Numbered from the stretch's first letter, positions 50,345-60,276 are shown. The stretch: DNA of 64,000 bases from Planctomycetota bacterium (GCA_022711465.1 JAKLEZ010000028.1:1-64000); one strand, 5' to 3'. Made by a program: numbers and translations. The notes: generated from the letters alone by a model not told the origin.

Positions 50345-50614
50345 ATGGAATTAGACAGATTGCCTGCTCCTCTTGCTGACTGGGTGTGTCGCCTGAAAAG
50401 CGCCAGCAGCACGATCGAGGCAGACGTGCAGGATGCGCTGGTGCAAAGCCGCAGCCAAACGGAGTTCGTCAAGGGAGCCGAGGAGGCCATCTGGAGCCTG
50501 ATCGGTGAGTGCAACGACTGGCTGAATCACCTGAAGCGTGCGGAGCTGATGTCACGCGAGCAGCCTGGCGACACAGGCAACCGACCTGAAGGTCGCGACC
50601 GACACAAGCCGTAG
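50345..50614 (+). CDS. small helical protein
   Basis: An 89-residue helical protein (MELDRLPAPLADWVCRLKSA). The ATG at 50345 has GGAGGT seven bases upstream; an in-frame ATG at 50339 is too close to it. No motif is recognised. It ends the run of genes that follows the AAA/VWA pair. Confidence 0.6.
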   Translation: MELDRLPAPLADWVCRLKSASSTIEADVQDALVQSRSQTEFVKGAEEAIWSLIGECNDWLNHLKRAELMSREQPGDTGNRPEGRDRHKP

Positions 50615-50756
50615 GAGCAGGAATCGTCGTGGCCTCATGTGGCCGCGGCGATCGAGACGGCTCCAGAAGCCGAATCGTAGCTGTGAAGTGCTTTTCAGAA
50701 AGTGCGAAGGCAGCGCCGATCCTCATCACACCTCTCTCCTTCTCTTGCCCTTCCTT

Positions 50757-50781
50757 TGCGCCCAGACCTTGGGCGCATTTT
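50757..50781 (+). terminator. rho-independent terminator
   Basis: TGCGCCCA-GACCT-TGGGCGCA followed by TTTT, 143 bases after the stop at 50614. A second inverted repeat (TAAGTG...CACTTA with a CGCG-rich interior) lies at 50853-50877. Otherwise 50615-50958 shows nothing. Confidence 0.7.
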
Positions 50782-50958
50782 CCCCCCGAGCCAGCGATAG
50801 CTCTGTCCGAGCCAGGCCCCGCCGGGCAGAAACACGCTTCCACGGGCCGATATAAGTGCGCGCGAGCGCGCCACTTACGGGAATGAACCTGAATCACGTG
50901 AGAAATGGCTTGCGCGCTCGGCCGCCAGGCGCTATCCTGGATGTCGAGGAGGTGCCAG

Positions 50959-51279
50959 ATGACTCTCGGCATTCGCAAACTGATCGTTCTGTCTATCGTG
51001 GCGGGCGTGCTTCTGCTGGGTAACCTGTTGATGGTGGCGACCTGGCTCCAGGAGCATGGCGTGATCGACTGGGCTCGCCATGTCCGAGCGGAGTATTTGA
51101 CGGGTACGGCCATCACCATCATTCTCGTGCTGTTAGCTCTGATGGTCCGGCCAGGCCCCGTACGAGCATCCTGGCTGCGGCGATGCTCCGTATGCGACCA
51201 CGTTGTGGTTGGCCACGGCCCATACTGCAGCGAGTGCGGCAGCCGGGTGCAAGGACCGGGGTGCCGTGGCACCTGTTGA
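50959..51279 (+). CDS. small membrane protein with zinc ribbon
   Basis: A 106-residue protein. Two membrane helices (LIVLSIVAGVLLLGNLLMVA and TGTAITIILVLLALMV) are followed by a C-terminal zinc ribbon CSVC...CSECGSR. The start at 50959 follows GAGGAGGT. Proteins of this shape (helix pair plus ribbon) are common and poorly known; a membrane-linked regulatory role is possible. Confidence 0.7.
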   Translation: MTLGIRKLIVLSIVAGVLLLGNLLMVATWLQEHGVIDWARHVRAEYLTGTAITIILVLLALMVRPGPVRASWLRRCSVCDHVVVGHGPYCSECGSRVQGPGCRGTC

Positions 51280-51776
51280 AACTACCACTACCCAGGCTCG
51301 CGCTTTCAGGCCTTGTCAAAGCGCCACAGGCCTGCACGGAGAGCAGCGGAATACGCAACGTCTATCTCCTGCCCCGATAGTCCCCGGTCAATCTCCGGAA
51401 ACCCGCAACCGTCGGCTTCAGCAGTTGACCACGGCTGTCTTCCGACCCGATGAGCAGGCCGGTATTAAGCCGTGATGACGCTGGTGTCTTGAGACATGAG
51501 CTTAGGGGTGAGCGTTCTCCACTTGCGATAGGAGCCAGAAGAGACGTCATCCTACATCTATTTACGACTGCCGTCTGTGTGAGCCGAACGTCGTGGTCAG
51601 GCGGGACGGTTCTGCGCCGGCCATCCTGGAGCTGCGTCGGGGCAGTTCACTGTGGCGGGATTGGAGGAGTCGGCATCGCTGCCCAGATCTGGACAGGCTC
51701 CGCCAAAGCGTGGATAAGGGATCGAGGCGGCCTCGTGCGTCAGACGCGCTCGGCTGTACCGGTGCAGGAGACAATC
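51280..51776. other. intergenic region upstream of sulfatase
   Basis: About 500 bases without a supported gene. It contains the left copy of a perfect inverted repeat (core GTGTGAGCCGAACGTCGTGG at 51577-51596), whose partner lies at 53478-53497 beyond the sulfatase. Confidence 0.6.
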
Positions 51777-53466
51777 ATGATACGCCGCCGAACACGCGGG
51801 TCTCATTTCGCCGCCGCGATCGCGTTCACCGCCGCCGCGCCTTGGAGTCTCATTCAGGACGCCAACGCCAAGGACTCCGAACAACACCGGCCGAATATCC
51901 TGTTAATCATGACCGATCAGCAGCACGCCGGCATGCTCGGTTGCGCCGGCAACCCGTATCTGAAGACGCCTGCGTTGGATCGGCTTGCGGCTGCAGGCAC
52001 CCGTTTTGAGCTGGCCCATGCCGCCAACCCCGTGTGCGTCCCCAGCCGCTTCAGCCTGCAGACCGGGCGGATGCCCAGCACCATCGGCATGCGAACCAAC
52101 GAGGTCCAGCTCGCGGTCCCGCCTGAGCTGTGCACGCAGAGCCTCGGACCGCTGCTCCGACAGGCGGGTTACCGCTGCGTGTACGGCGGGAAGGACCACA
52201 CTCCCCGGGACCCGTCGAAATACATGATGACCAACGGCTACGAGCTGCTGGCCCACGACCCGCGCGACGGCCTAGCCAGCGCTTGCGCAAACTTCATTCG
52301 CAATCCGCACGATCGGCCGTTCTTCCTGTTCGCTTCGTTTATCAATCCGCACGACATCTGCTACATGGCCATCAACGATTTCGCCCGATCGCAAGGCCGG
52401 CCGATCATGAGCAACCAGGATTCACGCGTCTGCGAGAGCGTGCTCGACCAAGCCCGGCGGAGCGGCGACCTGGATGCCTTCGTCCGCGAGCACTGCCCGC
52501 CGCTGCCGGACAATTTCGCGGTTCCGCGAGACGAGCCCGAGTCGATCGGCCTTGACTACGCCCGTCCGGACTCCTTTCGCCACTATGCCCGCGAGCACTG
52601 GTCGGAGCAGACGTGGCGGCTGCACCGCTGGCTGTACTGCCGCTTGACCGAGCAGGTGGATGCTCAGATCGGGAGTGTGCTGCAGGCCCTCGACGAGGCG
52701 GGCCTGCAGGACAACACGCTGGTCGTCTTCACCAGCGACCACGGCGACATGGATGCCGCTCACCGACTGGAGCATAAGTCCGTTCTGTACGACGAGTCCG
52801 TGCGTATCCCGCTGCTGGTTGCCTGGAAGGGTGTCCTGCCGGCCGGGCGGGTGGATACGAAGCACCTGGCATCCAACGGGCTGGACCTGCTGCCCACGCT
52901 ATGCGACTTCGCGGGGGTCTCACCGCCTGCCGACCTGCCCGGCCCGCTTCAAGTACAGCGTGTATGAACACGGGCAGCATCGCGAGATGCTGATCGATAT
53001 GAAGTGGGATCCCGGCGAGATGAACAACCTGGCCGAGCTGCCGGAGTATCGCGACGAGCTGAACCGGCACCGGCGATTACTCATGAGTTGGGCCAAGCGT
53101 CACAACGACCGTATGGCCCTGACCTACGCGGTCCCGCCCGAGGCCGCGCCGGCCGGCTCGCGGCCTGCCGCCCGCGGTCAGAGCACCCGGTCATCGGCGG
53201 CGCGGCGGCCTTCCGCCGCGCTGGGGGTCGTGCGGGAGAACGAGGTTCCAATGGCCGATCTTTGCGCGTTCGCGCTGCCCTGGCTGGCGAAGCTCCAAGT
53301 GCCCCGAAACGTTCGTTTCGCGCCGGCTGGCTATTCGGCACTGGCTGGCCCGGTGGCTGAAGCATCCATAATGCCTTCATCGGCCGGACAGTCAGCCGGT
53401 GCGACCGGAACGGCCTTCCATCGAACCATCTGTAACGCATCGCAACAGCCGATGACGCACACGTGA
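51777..53466 (+). pseudogene. sulfatase, broken by internal deletion and frameshift
   Basis: The intact part (51777-52967) starts MIRRRTRGSHFAAAIAFTAA, a Tat/Sec-type signal, then RPNILLIMTDQQHAGMLGC (metal-binding Asp). CVPSR holds the Cys that is converted to formylglycine; GKDHT and FTSDHGDMDAAH supply further active-site residues. The frame stops after ADLPGPLQVQRV. The usual C-terminal end then resumes in another frame at ~52945 (RFKYSVYEHGQHREMLIDMK, then DPGEMNNLAELPEYRDEL). Roughly 40 residues expected between are missing, so the gene has suffered a deletion that shifts frame. The N-terminal catalytic part alone may not fold. Confidence 0.8.
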
Positions 53467-53477
53467 CCGCTGGAAGT

Positions 53478-53512
53478 CCACGACGTTCGGCTCACACAGC
53501 CGAACGTCGTGG
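53478..53512. repeat. 15-bp palindrome and right inverted repeat
   Basis: CCACGACGTTCGGCT-CACAC-AGCCGAACGTCGTGG is a perfect 15-bp stem with a 5-base loop. Its left arm plus loop is also the exact reverse complement of the sequence at 51577-51596, 1.9 kb away on the far side of the sulfatase. The rest of 53513-53915 shows no supported gene. Confidence 0.75.
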
Positions 53513-53915
53513 TGGGCGGCGAGATCCGAAGATCGGCGATAGGCCTTCTCATGGGTGACAAAGGTGGTTGCGGGCCGATAACGTTCGGTTTGTGTGCTTG
53601 AAATGGTTCTACACCACGTGACGGCTGACCCAAAGTGTGACCCACACAGGAGGCGATGCTGGCTGTTGGTGGCGGCGTGAGGACGCAAACCAGCCGGCTT
53701 GTAAAAATGGGCCCATCGGCAGAGGTAATGGGTGAACTCGGGGCTCTGCCCAAGCCCCCCGGATTCGTGAGGCATAGGCTCTGGTGTCGGATGGGGCGAC
53801 GCTACTCGTTTGACCATCGGCTCACTGCGACGATGCGACATGCATACGGTGATTGTTCCGGAATCGACACATCGCCGTGCTCGGGATAAAGGGCAACAGA
53901 GCACGGTACAAAGGG

Positions 53916-54884
53916 CTACTCAGAGTCCATGGCCAACCGGAAACCGTAGGTGTCGTTGCGATAGTCCGGGTAGTAGCCGCTGCGGCTCGCCGCCCGGCAG
54001 TAGTCCGTAGGGCTGTACCAACCGCCGCCGCGAAGAACACGGTAGTCTCCTGTACGCTTTCCCGTGGGGTCCGTGGCCGGACCTTTCGCGTAATTCCCGT
54101 AACGGTCGCCACACCATTGCCACACGTTGCCGATCATGTCATAAAGCCCAAAGGCATTGGCTTTGAAACTCCCCACCGGGGAAGTGAACACAAAACCATC
54201 GTCCCAAGCGAAGAAGTTCTTGGTAGTGGGAATGACCGGACCCCACGGCATAGGTACGTTCTTCCTGAGACTCTGATCGGCGCAGTTCGCCCAGCCCTTG
54301 CCATCATCGGGATTGTCGCCCCACGGATACACCGTCTTCGTCCCGGCACGACAGGCGTATTCCCATTGGGCCTCCGTCGGCAAATGCACCCTCTGGCCGC
54401 TCTGTTTCGACAGCCAGTCGCAAAACGCTTTGGCGTCGTTCCAGCCCACCTGCACCACCGGATGATCCCCCTTCTGATCGAAAATCGGAGTACGCCACGA
54501 CGCGTCATCCACCATCTTCCAACCAAGTCTTCCGTCGCGGATCTCAACGCCCATTGCCCGGCCAGGCTTTGGGGCATCGGGCTTGTATCCGCTGTCCTTC
54601 ACAAACACTGCGAACTGATCCACTGTCACGGGGGTCACGCCCATGTAGAACGGCTTGCTGATCGTCACTTTGTGCTGGACTTCATTCTTGCTGCGATCCT
54701 TCTCTGTGTCGGGGCTTCCCATCAGGAATGTCCCCGCCGGGATCAGGACCAGCTTCATGGTCACTTTGTTGCCAAGGTCTAGCGTTAATTGCCTGGCAGG
54801 CTGTGTTGCTGGTGCGGCGGCCCGGGCGTCCGCCAGCATCCACGATGCGCCTACGAGCATTGCCATCCCAAGGCTCTTGATCAT
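53916..54884 (-). CDS. FGE/SUMF1-domain secreted protein
   Basis: A 322-residue protein. A signal peptide (SLGMAMLVGASWMLADARAA) precedes the SUMF1 domain: MKLVLIPAGTFLMGSPDTEK, KPFYMGVTPVTVDQFAVFV, VHLPTEAQWEYACRAGTKT, GLYDMIGNVWQWCGDRYG and YRVLRGGGWYSPTDYCRAAS. True formylglycine-generating enzymes need two cysteines five residues apart near this end. Here the first is Ser (S-P-T-D-Y-C), so despite the nearby sulfatase it is probably not a sulfatase-activating enzyme. More likely it is a binding or kinase-associated SUMF1 protein. The ATG has no strong ribosome site. Confidence 0.85.
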   Translation of the reverse strand: MIKSLGMAMLVGASWMLADARAAAPATQPARQLTLDLGNKVTMKLVLIPAGTFLMGSPDTEKDRSKNEVQHKVTISKPFYMGVTPVTVDQFAVFVKDSGYKPDAPKPGRAMGVEIRDGRLGWKMVDDASWRTPIFDQKGDHPVVQVGWNDAKAFCDWLSKQSGQRVHLPTEAQWEYACRAGTKTVYPWGDNPDDGKGWANCADQSLRKNVPMPWGPVIPTTKNFFAWDDGFVFTSPVGSFKANAFGLYDMIGNVWQWCGDRYGNYAKGPATDPTGKRTGDYRVLRGGGWYSPTDYCRAASRSGYYPDYRNDTYGFRLAMDSE

Positions 54885-56691
54885 CTTGTGGTCTCCCGCT
54901 AACCGGCCTCTGCCCCAAGACCTTCCCGTCTACATCGAGATCGCCGTCGAAGTCCGCTCGGCTGGTGAGCAACCTGACCTCACCGGTGGTGTGCAGACGC
55001 GACGTGTCCCAGGTGTGGCCGCTGCGGATGGTGAACTCGCCGGTCGGGCTCACACCCGTCCAGTCGAACACCTTGAACGTCCGGCCGACCTGGCGGGCTA
55101 CATCGACGCCGGGCGCAAAGGTCAGCTCCAGTGTCCCGCCCAGGGTGACCGGGATACCGGGATCGAAGAGCACCATCGAATCCCAAGCGTCCGCTTCGAA
55201 CACCAGTCGTAGAACTCCGTCGACCCCCATGTTCGTTCCATGCCCCACCCGGATTGGAAAGGGTGGCCGCGGATTGTGAGGGCCGGGATCGCCATCATCG
55301 TCACGCACGATCAGCAGCTCTCCGCCGTTCAAGTCCAGGCCGGCGATCGTGCCATCCGACCGGATGGTGTTTCGCGTCACCGCCCGGGCAAGCTGCTCCC
55401 GGCTGACAAATGCCCCGCGAAGATCGGCCCCGGTGAGGTCGGTGCCCGTCAGGTTCGCTTCGAACTGATACGCGCTGGCCGGGCGCTGCTGGGCCAGCAG
55501 GCATGCGGCCTCGGTGCGCTTGCCCAGACCTACGCGGCGCTGAGCCCACGCGTTGCGGCCCACCGCGCGAAAGAAATCAGCGGCGGTAAAGCCGATACTG
55601 GCGTGTGCCCATAGCCCGGCCCCACTCAGCATCGCGCCGGTCGTATCATGGTCGCCCACGACGGCCGGGTCCCAAACAACCGTGCAAAAAAGGACATCCA
55701 TCAGGTTCTGGTGGGTTAGCTTCCAGCCGGTCAGGTCGTTGTTCCGCAGCCGGATGCCGTGCAGGTCGCGGGTCTTGTAGCTGGCCGTGCTGTGGAGCTG
55801 AGCCGCGGTGAAGCCACTACCCGTTGCCGATGTGAAGTCCGCCCCGCTGACCAGAGCATCGGTGAAGTCCGTGCCGGCCAACTTGCTCCAGAGCGCTGCT
55901 CCAGTAAGATTCTGGCCCACGAAGTCCCATCCCGTTAGGTCGTTATTATGCAGGCAGATGCCATGCAGATCCCTGGCTTTGTAGCTAGCCGTACTGGAAA
56001 GCTGGGCCGCGGTGAAGCTATGCGCGGTCACGTAGCAGAACCTGGCCTCTGCGACCAGCGCGTCAGTGAAGTCGGCGTTGGTCAGTGTGCACGTGTCGAA
56101 CTGCGCGCTGGTGAGTTCTGCTCCTCTGAAGCTGCTCCCGCTCAGTGTGGCTTTGAACGTCGCGCCCCGCAGATTCTGGCCGGCGAAGTCCCAGCCACGG
56201 AGGTCCAGCACGTCAAAGCAGACCCCAGCCAAGTCGTGGCGCCCGTAGCTCGCAGTACTGTAGAGTTGGCCAGCCGTGAGTCTGGTCCAGCGGTTGAACT
56301 CGGCGCCCACGATTTCGGCGTTCGTGAGATCGACGCCGTCCAGCACACTCCCACACCTTGCACCGCTGAGGTCTGCCCCCGCGAAGGTCGCGCCAGTCAC
56401 GTTGGCTCGGACGTGAGCACCGGCGAGATTGGCGCCGGCCAGGCAGACGCGGGCAAGGTCGCCATCCAAGAGATTTGTTCCGGATTCGAGAGCGACGCGC
56501 GCACGGACCGGGCAGAGTGTGGACGATGGTCGTTTGCCCTGGCCTGGTTCGGCAGGGTTCACCCACTCCCACTGGCCAATCGCTGCGTGAGGCGGCTCTG
56601 CCGCGTGGATAGGGGTAGGTCCGAGAACCACGATGACCACCACACTCATCCACACGATGCGCGATCGCACGTGTGCTGTTCCTTCGCTCAT
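54682..56691 (-). CDS. pentapeptide-repeat secreted protein with truncated dockerin
   Basis: The start at 56691 (MSEGTAHVRSRIVWMSVVVI) gives a signal peptide ending near PIHAAE. From ~residue 70 there are many pentapeptide units (LAGANLAGAHVRANVTGATF, DLTGADLRGAF) forming a right-handed quadrilateral helix, with repeated TAAQLxSTASYKxRDLHGI modules. A beta domain follows (VGHGTNMGVDGVLRLVFEAD). At the end LLTSRADFDGDLDVDG starts a dockerin-like EF hand, but it breaks off after the first loop and the frame runs on through unrelated sequence overlapping the FGE-fold gene. The genuine 3' end appears deleted near 54915. Confidence 0.75.
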   Translation of the reverse strand: MSEGTAHVRSRIVWMSVVVIVVLGPTPIHAAEPPHAAIGQWEWVNPAEPGQGKRPSSTLCPVRARVALESGTNLLDGDLARVCLAGANLAGAHVRANVTGATFAGADLSGARCGSVLDGVDLTNAEIVGAEFNRWTRLTAGQLYSTASYGRHDLAGVCFDVLDLRGWDFAGQNLRGATFKATLSGSSFRGAELTSAQFDTCTLTNADFTDALVAEARFCYVTAHSFTAAQLSSTASYKARDLHGICLHNNDLTGWDFVGQNLTGAALWSKLAGTDFTDALVSGADFTSATGSGFTAAQLHSTASYKTRDLHGIRLRNNDLTGWKLTHQNLMDVLFCTVVWDPAVVGDHDTTGAMLSGAGLWAHASIGFTAADFFRAVGRNAWAQRRVGLGKRTEAACLLAQQRPASAYQFEANLTGTDLTGADLRGAFVSREQLARAVTRNTIRSDGTIAGLDLNGGELLIVRDDDGDPGPHNPRPPFPIRVGHGTNMGVDGVLRLVFEADAWDSMVLFDPGIPVTLGGTLELTFAPGVDVARQVGRTFKVFDWTGVSPTGEFTIRSGHTWDTSRLHTTGEVRLLTSRADFDGDLDVDGKVLGQRPVSGRPQDDQEPWDGNARRRIVDAGGRPGRRTSNTACQAINARPWQQSDHEAGPDPGGDIPDGKPRHREGSQQE

Positions 56692-56826
56692 GAGTGTTCC
56701 CATGATGCCGTGCATTGACTTTCGTCGAACGGCGCGGTTCTGGCGTCCCCAGTCCCAAACGACCCCCGTCGTTGAGTAGTGTGCCGGACTCATTCCGGGG
56801 TGTTTGGCGCGCCTGCCCATTCAGTG

Positions 56827-57969
56827 TTATCGGCTACCAACATCGTCGGGGCCAAGGTCAACCTCGAGCGTCCCACTGGGTAGTGCCCGGCGCGACATCT
56901 GCCAGGTGCGTTTGCCGTCCGGGCCGCAAATGAAAAGCTCCTCGATCTCCTCGGGATAGAAGTCATCCACAACAATCCGCCCCATCGCATCAGACGTACC
57001 CAGCGGACCCGAGCAGGCCCCGCAGCCGCAATTGGCCAGCGAGCACATGAGCGTCACCTGCGCAACCGGCCTGCCGCCGCACAGGATGCGAGCGTGGAGC
57101 GGACGGCGGGCGAAGCGATGGACGCGGAACGTGGTGTTGGGGGGTTGGAGAAAACTGACGAGCGTGGACAGATAATCGCCGCTCGTCGGCGAACCCAGAT
57201 GCTGGATGACGGCGGTCACGCCCGGGCCGGGGGGCAGCCGGAAGGCGCTCCGGCTCTCCTCGAGCATCAGCGCGTACTCGAAATCGCCGTCCGCGAGCAT
57301 GAGGCCACCCGCCTCATCGCTCACATACTCGCCGAGCGGTTCCGCCCCGCGGAGCACGCCGCAATGGTTGGACGCCGACCAGAACATGTAGGCCAACACC
57401 CGGACGCCACCGAGCGGCCGGCCATCGTCGCCCACCAGGCTCACCCGCCGGGGCCTAGGCCGGCGAAGCGTGATGGTCCGCTCGGCACGCTCGCCTTCGC
57501 GAAGCCTGGCCGGCAGGCCCTGCCGAAAATCGATGGTGACCACGTCCGCGTCGCGCCCCCTGTCCCCGGCACGCGAACCGAGCCAGAGGAACGGCTCTGA
57601 TCGGACGGGTGCATAGCCCTCGGCCTGGACGTAGAGGTACGCCCGCATGAGGTCCGGGAAACGCCTCGGCCAGCGCGAGCGAAGCCAGGACGGGCTGAGA
57701 TCGAGATGGAGGTGATCGCCCTGGACGGGGAGCGTCAGCCGGTCGGCGTCTCCCCAGGCGACCAGGAGCAGTTCAGCCTTGGACACCCGCACCGGCCGGC
57801 GCTGGGCATCAACGAACCGGAGCCCAAGCTCGGTGGCCCAAGTCGGCTGCGAATCCGCCGGCCGGGTCGCTCCGCTGACGGCGAAGGCGAGTGGTGCGAT
57901 TGCGAACGTCATGTTGCTCACGATCAGCCAACCGCGCAGAACGTTCCTCAAGATTACCTGAAGCATCAT
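56827..57969 (-). CDS. secreted protein, function unknown
   Basis: A 380-residue protein from the ATG at 57969 (MMLQVILRNVLRGWLIVSNM). It has an N-terminal export signal. The mature part is beta-rich with RRVSLVGDDGRPLGGVRVLA, a carboxypeptidase-regulatory-like/Ig-type segment, and a Cys cluster (CSLANCGCGACSG) near residue 325. An upstream in-frame Met at 58023 exists. No enzyme motif is visible. It is located between two secreted-protein genes on the same strand. Confidence 0.65.
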   Translation of the reverse strand: MMLQVILRNVLRGWLIVSNMTFAIAPLAFAVSGATRPADSQPTWATELGLRFVDAQRRPVRVSKAELLLVAWGDADRLTLPVQGDHLHLDLSPSWLRSRWPRRFPDLMRAYLYVQAEGYAPVRSEPFLWLGSRAGDRGRDADVVTIDFRQGLPARLREGERAERTITLRRPRPRRVSLVGDDGRPLGGVRVLAYMFWSASNHCGVLRGAEPLGEYVSDEAGGLMLADGDFEYALMLEESRSAFRLPPGPGVTAVIQHLGSPTSGDYLSTLVSFLQPPNTTFRVHRFARRPLHARILCGGRPVAQVTLMCSLANCGCGACSGPLGTSDAMGRIVVDDFYPEEIEELFICGPDGKRTWQMSRRALPSGTLEVDLGPDDVGSR

Positions 57970-58047
57970 ACCACCGAGGGTATTCCGGAGCATGACGCGG
58001 TCGTGCCGGCACCGAATACGCAACAGGCAACGATGCCTCGGGTACGA

Positions 58048-60276
58048 TCACTCCGCGCAGTCCGGGTCTGCGGGCTTCCCGGTTCCGCTGAAACAGCGCT
58101 GGACAATACCGAAATCGTCCTGATCCACGTCCGTGTCGCGATCGAAGTCGGCGGCGATGAGACCTTCCGCGTCAGGAATGAGCGTGCAGCCGAAAGTGTA
58201 GGGCATGGTCGGCCCACCGAAGCAGGCCGCGAAAACGACGAAGTCCGCCATGTCCACGTGGCAGTCCTGGTTGAAGTCGGCCTTGGCGACCTCGACGCCG
58301 CCAGGCTCGCACTCGTCCGGAACGAGGTTGCCGTTGCAGTCGCGACTCGTGCCGGCGGCGATGTCTTGGTCGTCGGGCTGGCCATTTCCGTTGCAGTCGG
58401 CCGGCTTGGGGTGAGCCAGGAGGAACTCGACGACCAGGCGGGTGCGATTTGCCGGAAACAGATCGTGCGTCCCGCCGGTGACGGTCCAGAGTTCCGCGGA
58501 ACCGCCCAACCTGCAGCCCGTCCCGTAACGAGTGATGCTCGTCTCATTGCCGGAGAGGTTCGGGTAGAGGTCGATCGGGGGGGCCGACGTGTCGGCTTGG
58601 AGCGAGCAGCCGTTGTACGCCGCCCACCGGCGGACGGTTTCCACCGCGCCGGCACCGATACTACCACCACTATATCCGACCGTCGGATCAGCCGTTCCGT
58701 GGATGTGCAGGACGTGGACGGGTCCGGAGGGCGAACAAGCCGACGAGCTCTTGTACGTTGTCCCCGCGAAGCTGGCGATGGCCGCAATGATGTCGGCATG
58801 ATCGCAGGCCATGCGGTGGCACATGAAACCGCCGTTGGACCATCCGAACAGGAAAACACGCGCCGGATCGACGTTGTAGCCTGCCTTGATCGCCTCGATC
58901 ACTCGGTGCAGGTAGCCGGAGTCATCCGCGCTGCTGCCGTAGAAGTTGCAGCAGCCATCCGTGGCGTTCCAGAACACCGCTCCAGCTGAGTCCGTTGTTC
59001 CCTCGGGATAGGCGTAGAGGAAGCCATATTCGTCCGCGAGCGGCTTGAATTGCAGGACGTGCTCCATCCACTCCGCTCGGATGCTGTAGCCGTGAAGAGA
59101 AATGATCAGCGGCATGGGAACGGCGGGGTTGCAGGAGGGCGGCACGTGAATGGGGACAGGCTTCCGGCCCAGGTCGATCGCGCCGGCCGGCACAATGGGG
59201 GCACAATCGCCCCCGATGCTCAGCTTGCCGTTGTAGTCGGTCAGAGCTCTTACAGAAGAGAACGGGTGGCCGCCGCCCACGCCGGCCTCCAGCGCCTGCC
59301 ACCTCAAGCCATCCCAGCTAGCGATGTGGTTGACATTGACGCCGCCGGCGGTGGTGAAGTCGCCTCCCGCAATCAATTCGGTATCTCGGACGGACAAGGC
59401 CTGCACTTCGTAATCTGTCCCGCTCCCTAGAGCCTGCCAGGCGCTGCCGTTCCAGCGAGCGATGTGTTTGGCGCTTGGACCGCCAACGGTGGTGAACATG
59501 CCGGCCGCGACCAGAGAGCCGTTGTAGACGGCCAGGGCAGTCACATAGCTGTTTGCCCCGCTTCCCAGCGTCTGCCACCCCGAGCCATTCCACTGTGCGA
59601 TGAACTTGGCGCTTATGCCCCCGGCGTACTCGAAATTGCCTGCTGCGATCAGCCGCCCGTTATAGACGGCCAGGGCCGACACATAGGGGTAGAACGAACC
59701 GATCCCGCTTCCGAGCGCCTGCCATCGGATGCCGTCCCAGCGGGCGATATGATTGGCGCTCACGCCGCCGGCGGTGGTGAAGTAGCCTCCTGCGATCAAC
59801 TCGTTGCTGTAGACAGTCAGAGCGTTCACATTGACGTAGGGGGGAGGTCCGCCTATCCCGCTGCCCAGGGTCTGCCAGGTCGCACCATCCCACAGGGCGA
59901 TATGATTGGCGCTGACACCGCCGGCCGTAGTGAAGTGCCCAGCGGCGATCAACTGGCCCTTGTAGACGGCCAAGGCCTGCACTTCGGGATACTCCCCGCC
60001 CAGACCGCTCCCCAGCACCTGCCATGCTGAGCCGTCCCAGGCGGCGATGTTGCTGGCCTCCAGCTGCCCGCCCGTGCTGAACCGTCCGCCCACCACCAAC
60101 AGCGGCGGCTGAGGTCCGGCGCCGTCGGGGTCCCACACTGTGCTGGCGTAGACTTCGCCGTTGATTCCGGACACGCCCTCGCCCGGCAGCCAATGATCGC
60201 CGCACTGAGCACAAGACATCGTCGCGAATGCCAGTATGATCATTGCCGCGACTAGGGTTTCTGAGTACCTTGACAT
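58048..60276 (-). CDS. secreted propeller-esterase-dockerin protein
   Basis: A 742-residue exported protein. The signal peptide ends near MSCAQ. About six propeller repeats (VYNGRLIAAGNFEYAGGISA, HIARWDGIRWQALGSGIG) cover ~60-340. A PHB-depolymerase/feruloyl-esterase-like alpha/beta hydrolase follows with the nucleophile in FGWSNGGFMC, Asp in HGTADPTVGYSGG and His in TGGTHDLFP. The C-terminus is an EF-hand/dockerin-like tail (CNGNGQPDDQDIAAGTSRDC, DFGIVQRCFSGTGKPADP). It probably degrades an ester-containing polymer outside the cell. The start is preceded by GAGAGG. Confidence 0.85.
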   Translation of the reverse strand: MSRYSETLVAAMIILAFATMSCAQCGDHWLPGEGVSGINGEVYASTVWDPDGAGPQPPLLVVGGRFSTGGQLEASNIAAWDGSAWQVLGSGLGGEYPEVQALAVYKGQLIAAGHFTTAGGVSANHIALWDGATWQTLGSGIGGPPPYVNVNALTVYSNELIAGGYFTTAGGVSANHIARWDGIRWQALGSGIGSFYPYVSALAVYNGRLIAAGNFEYAGGISAKFIAQWNGSGWQTLGSGANSYVTALAVYNGSLVAAGMFTTVGGPSAKHIARWNGSAWQALGSGTDYEVQALSVRDTELIAGGDFTTAGGVNVNHIASWDGLRWQALEAGVGGGHPFSSVRALTDYNGKLSIGGDCAPIVPAGAIDLGRKPVPIHVPPSCNPAVPMPLIISLHGYSIRAEWMEHVLQFKPLADEYGFLYAYPEGTTDSAGAVFWNATDGCCNFYGSSADDSGYLHRVIEAIKAGYNVDPARVFLFGWSNGGFMCHRMACDHADIIAAIASFAGTTYKSSSACSPSGPVHVLHIHGTADPTVGYSGGSIGAGAVETVRRWAAYNGCSLQADTSAPPIDLYPNLSGNETSITRYGTGCRLGGSAELWTVTGGTHDLFPANRTRLVVEFLLAHPKPADCNGNGQPDDQDIAAGTSRDCNGNLVPDECEPGGVEVAKADFNQDCHVDMADFVVFAACFGGPTMPYTFGCTLIPDAEGLIAADFDRDTDVDQDDFGIVQRCFSGTGKPADPDCAE

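Noticed and set aside
53916..54884. Sulfatase-activating FGE
   Set aside because: The required first active-site cysteine is replaced by serine.
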